Source: Brevipalpus yothersi
Lineage: Eukaryota > Arthropoda > Arachnida > Trombidiformes > Tenuipalpidae
Length of the DNA stretch: 64,000 nt
Assembly (NCBI GenBank): GCA_003956705.1
Contig: QZCP01000059.1
Coordinates: forward strand, 16,686 to 80,685
Direction of reading: 5' to 3'
This document shows, in pieces, positions 63,765 through 64,000 of the stretch. Every line of letters starts with the position of its first letter. The stretch's first letter is position 1. Below the pieces are notes generated by a model that was given only the letters and a program-made list of their open reading frames with translations, did no database searches and was not told the origin of the DNA. Both the position numbers and the translations under genes were made by a program.

Positions 63765-64000
63765 GTGAGTTGATATACCTTATAAGTATTCTTTCTCTCT
63801 CTTCCACTTTCTTCTGATCATCTGTTGCATAAAGATAATGTATACGTATATATGTACATAAGTGTATATGTATACACTTATACATGTACCTGTATGTACG
63901 AAAATCTGTGGAGCGAGTCAATCAATTCAAAGATTTTTCTTCTCTCTCGGCAATATACACCAAAAAAGCAATTCTGAAGAAGAATAAGTGAGAGAGAGAG
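63765..64000. other. Intron of the inscuteable-like gene, with an AT-rich hairpin
   Basis: It starts with the GTGAGT donor. An 11-bp perfect palindrome with loop TG lies at 63858-63881 (arm ATAAGTGTATA). It ends in a short GA run at the window edge. Confidence 0.7.

Overview
The window looks like nuclear DNA of an arthropod with a compact genome, most plausibly a mite or other chelicerate. Genes have GT-AG introns, many only 60-125 nt, and the gene set is metazoan: the Notch ligand Delta, a CHAC1-type glutathione-degrading enzyme, lysosomal glucocerebrosidase, an MMS22L-like DNA repair protein, the 5' part of an inscuteable-like gene, and a DM4/12-like arthropod protein. I saw no bacterial operons, CRISPR arrays or phage genes. 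The clade is inferred from gene content and intron size only. All exon models come from reading frames, splice sites and phase matching, without alignment or transcripts.

Layout. 1-12.7 kb is non-coding and full of long (CT)n/(GA)n tracts. 12.7-15.1 kb holds a complete two-exon Delta gene. 15.1-28.4 kb is a second microsatellite-rich desert. From 28.4 kb the window becomes gene-dense and nearly free of GA/CT tracts: CHAC1-like (28.4-29.2), glucocerebrosidase (30.3-32.1), then a run of mostly unrecognised secreted-protein genes to 48 kb. This run contains family members A (32.6-33.5), B (a pseudogene, 36.3-36.8) and D (38.7-39.5), a divergent three-exon gene C (37.5-38.3, minus), a Cys-module/octapeptide-repeat protein (40.4-42.3), a DM4/12-like gene (43.3-44.4) and a four-domain repeat protein built from phase-1 exons (45.4-48.0, minus). 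A gag-like remnant and a tRNA-like sequence lie between A and B. 49.7-52.2 kb (minus) is the MMS22L-like gene; 54.3-55.3 kb is an acidic single-zinc-finger protein; 56.7-57.6 kb (minus) is family member E, lying beside a broken copy of the glucocerebrosidase last exon. 58.6-61.5 kb is again GA/CT-rich. 61.8 kb to the right edge carries the first three coding exons of the inscuteable-like gene, which runs off the window.

Duplications shape the right half. (1) A block of about 1.9 kb holding the last glucocerebrosidase exon plus gene A recurs inverted at 56.7-58.6 kb (pseudo-exon plus gene E). (2) About 0.8 kb including inscuteable exon 1 recurs in direct orientation at 52.4-53.2 kb, with the 104-nt coding exon unchanged. 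(3) Genes A, B, D and E share a two-exon structure, upstream block and core sequence, but their 3' ends differ, so the family is mosaic. The secreted proteins between glucocerebrosidase and MMS22L are the part most likely to hold undescribed biology; their function cannot be read from sequence alone.
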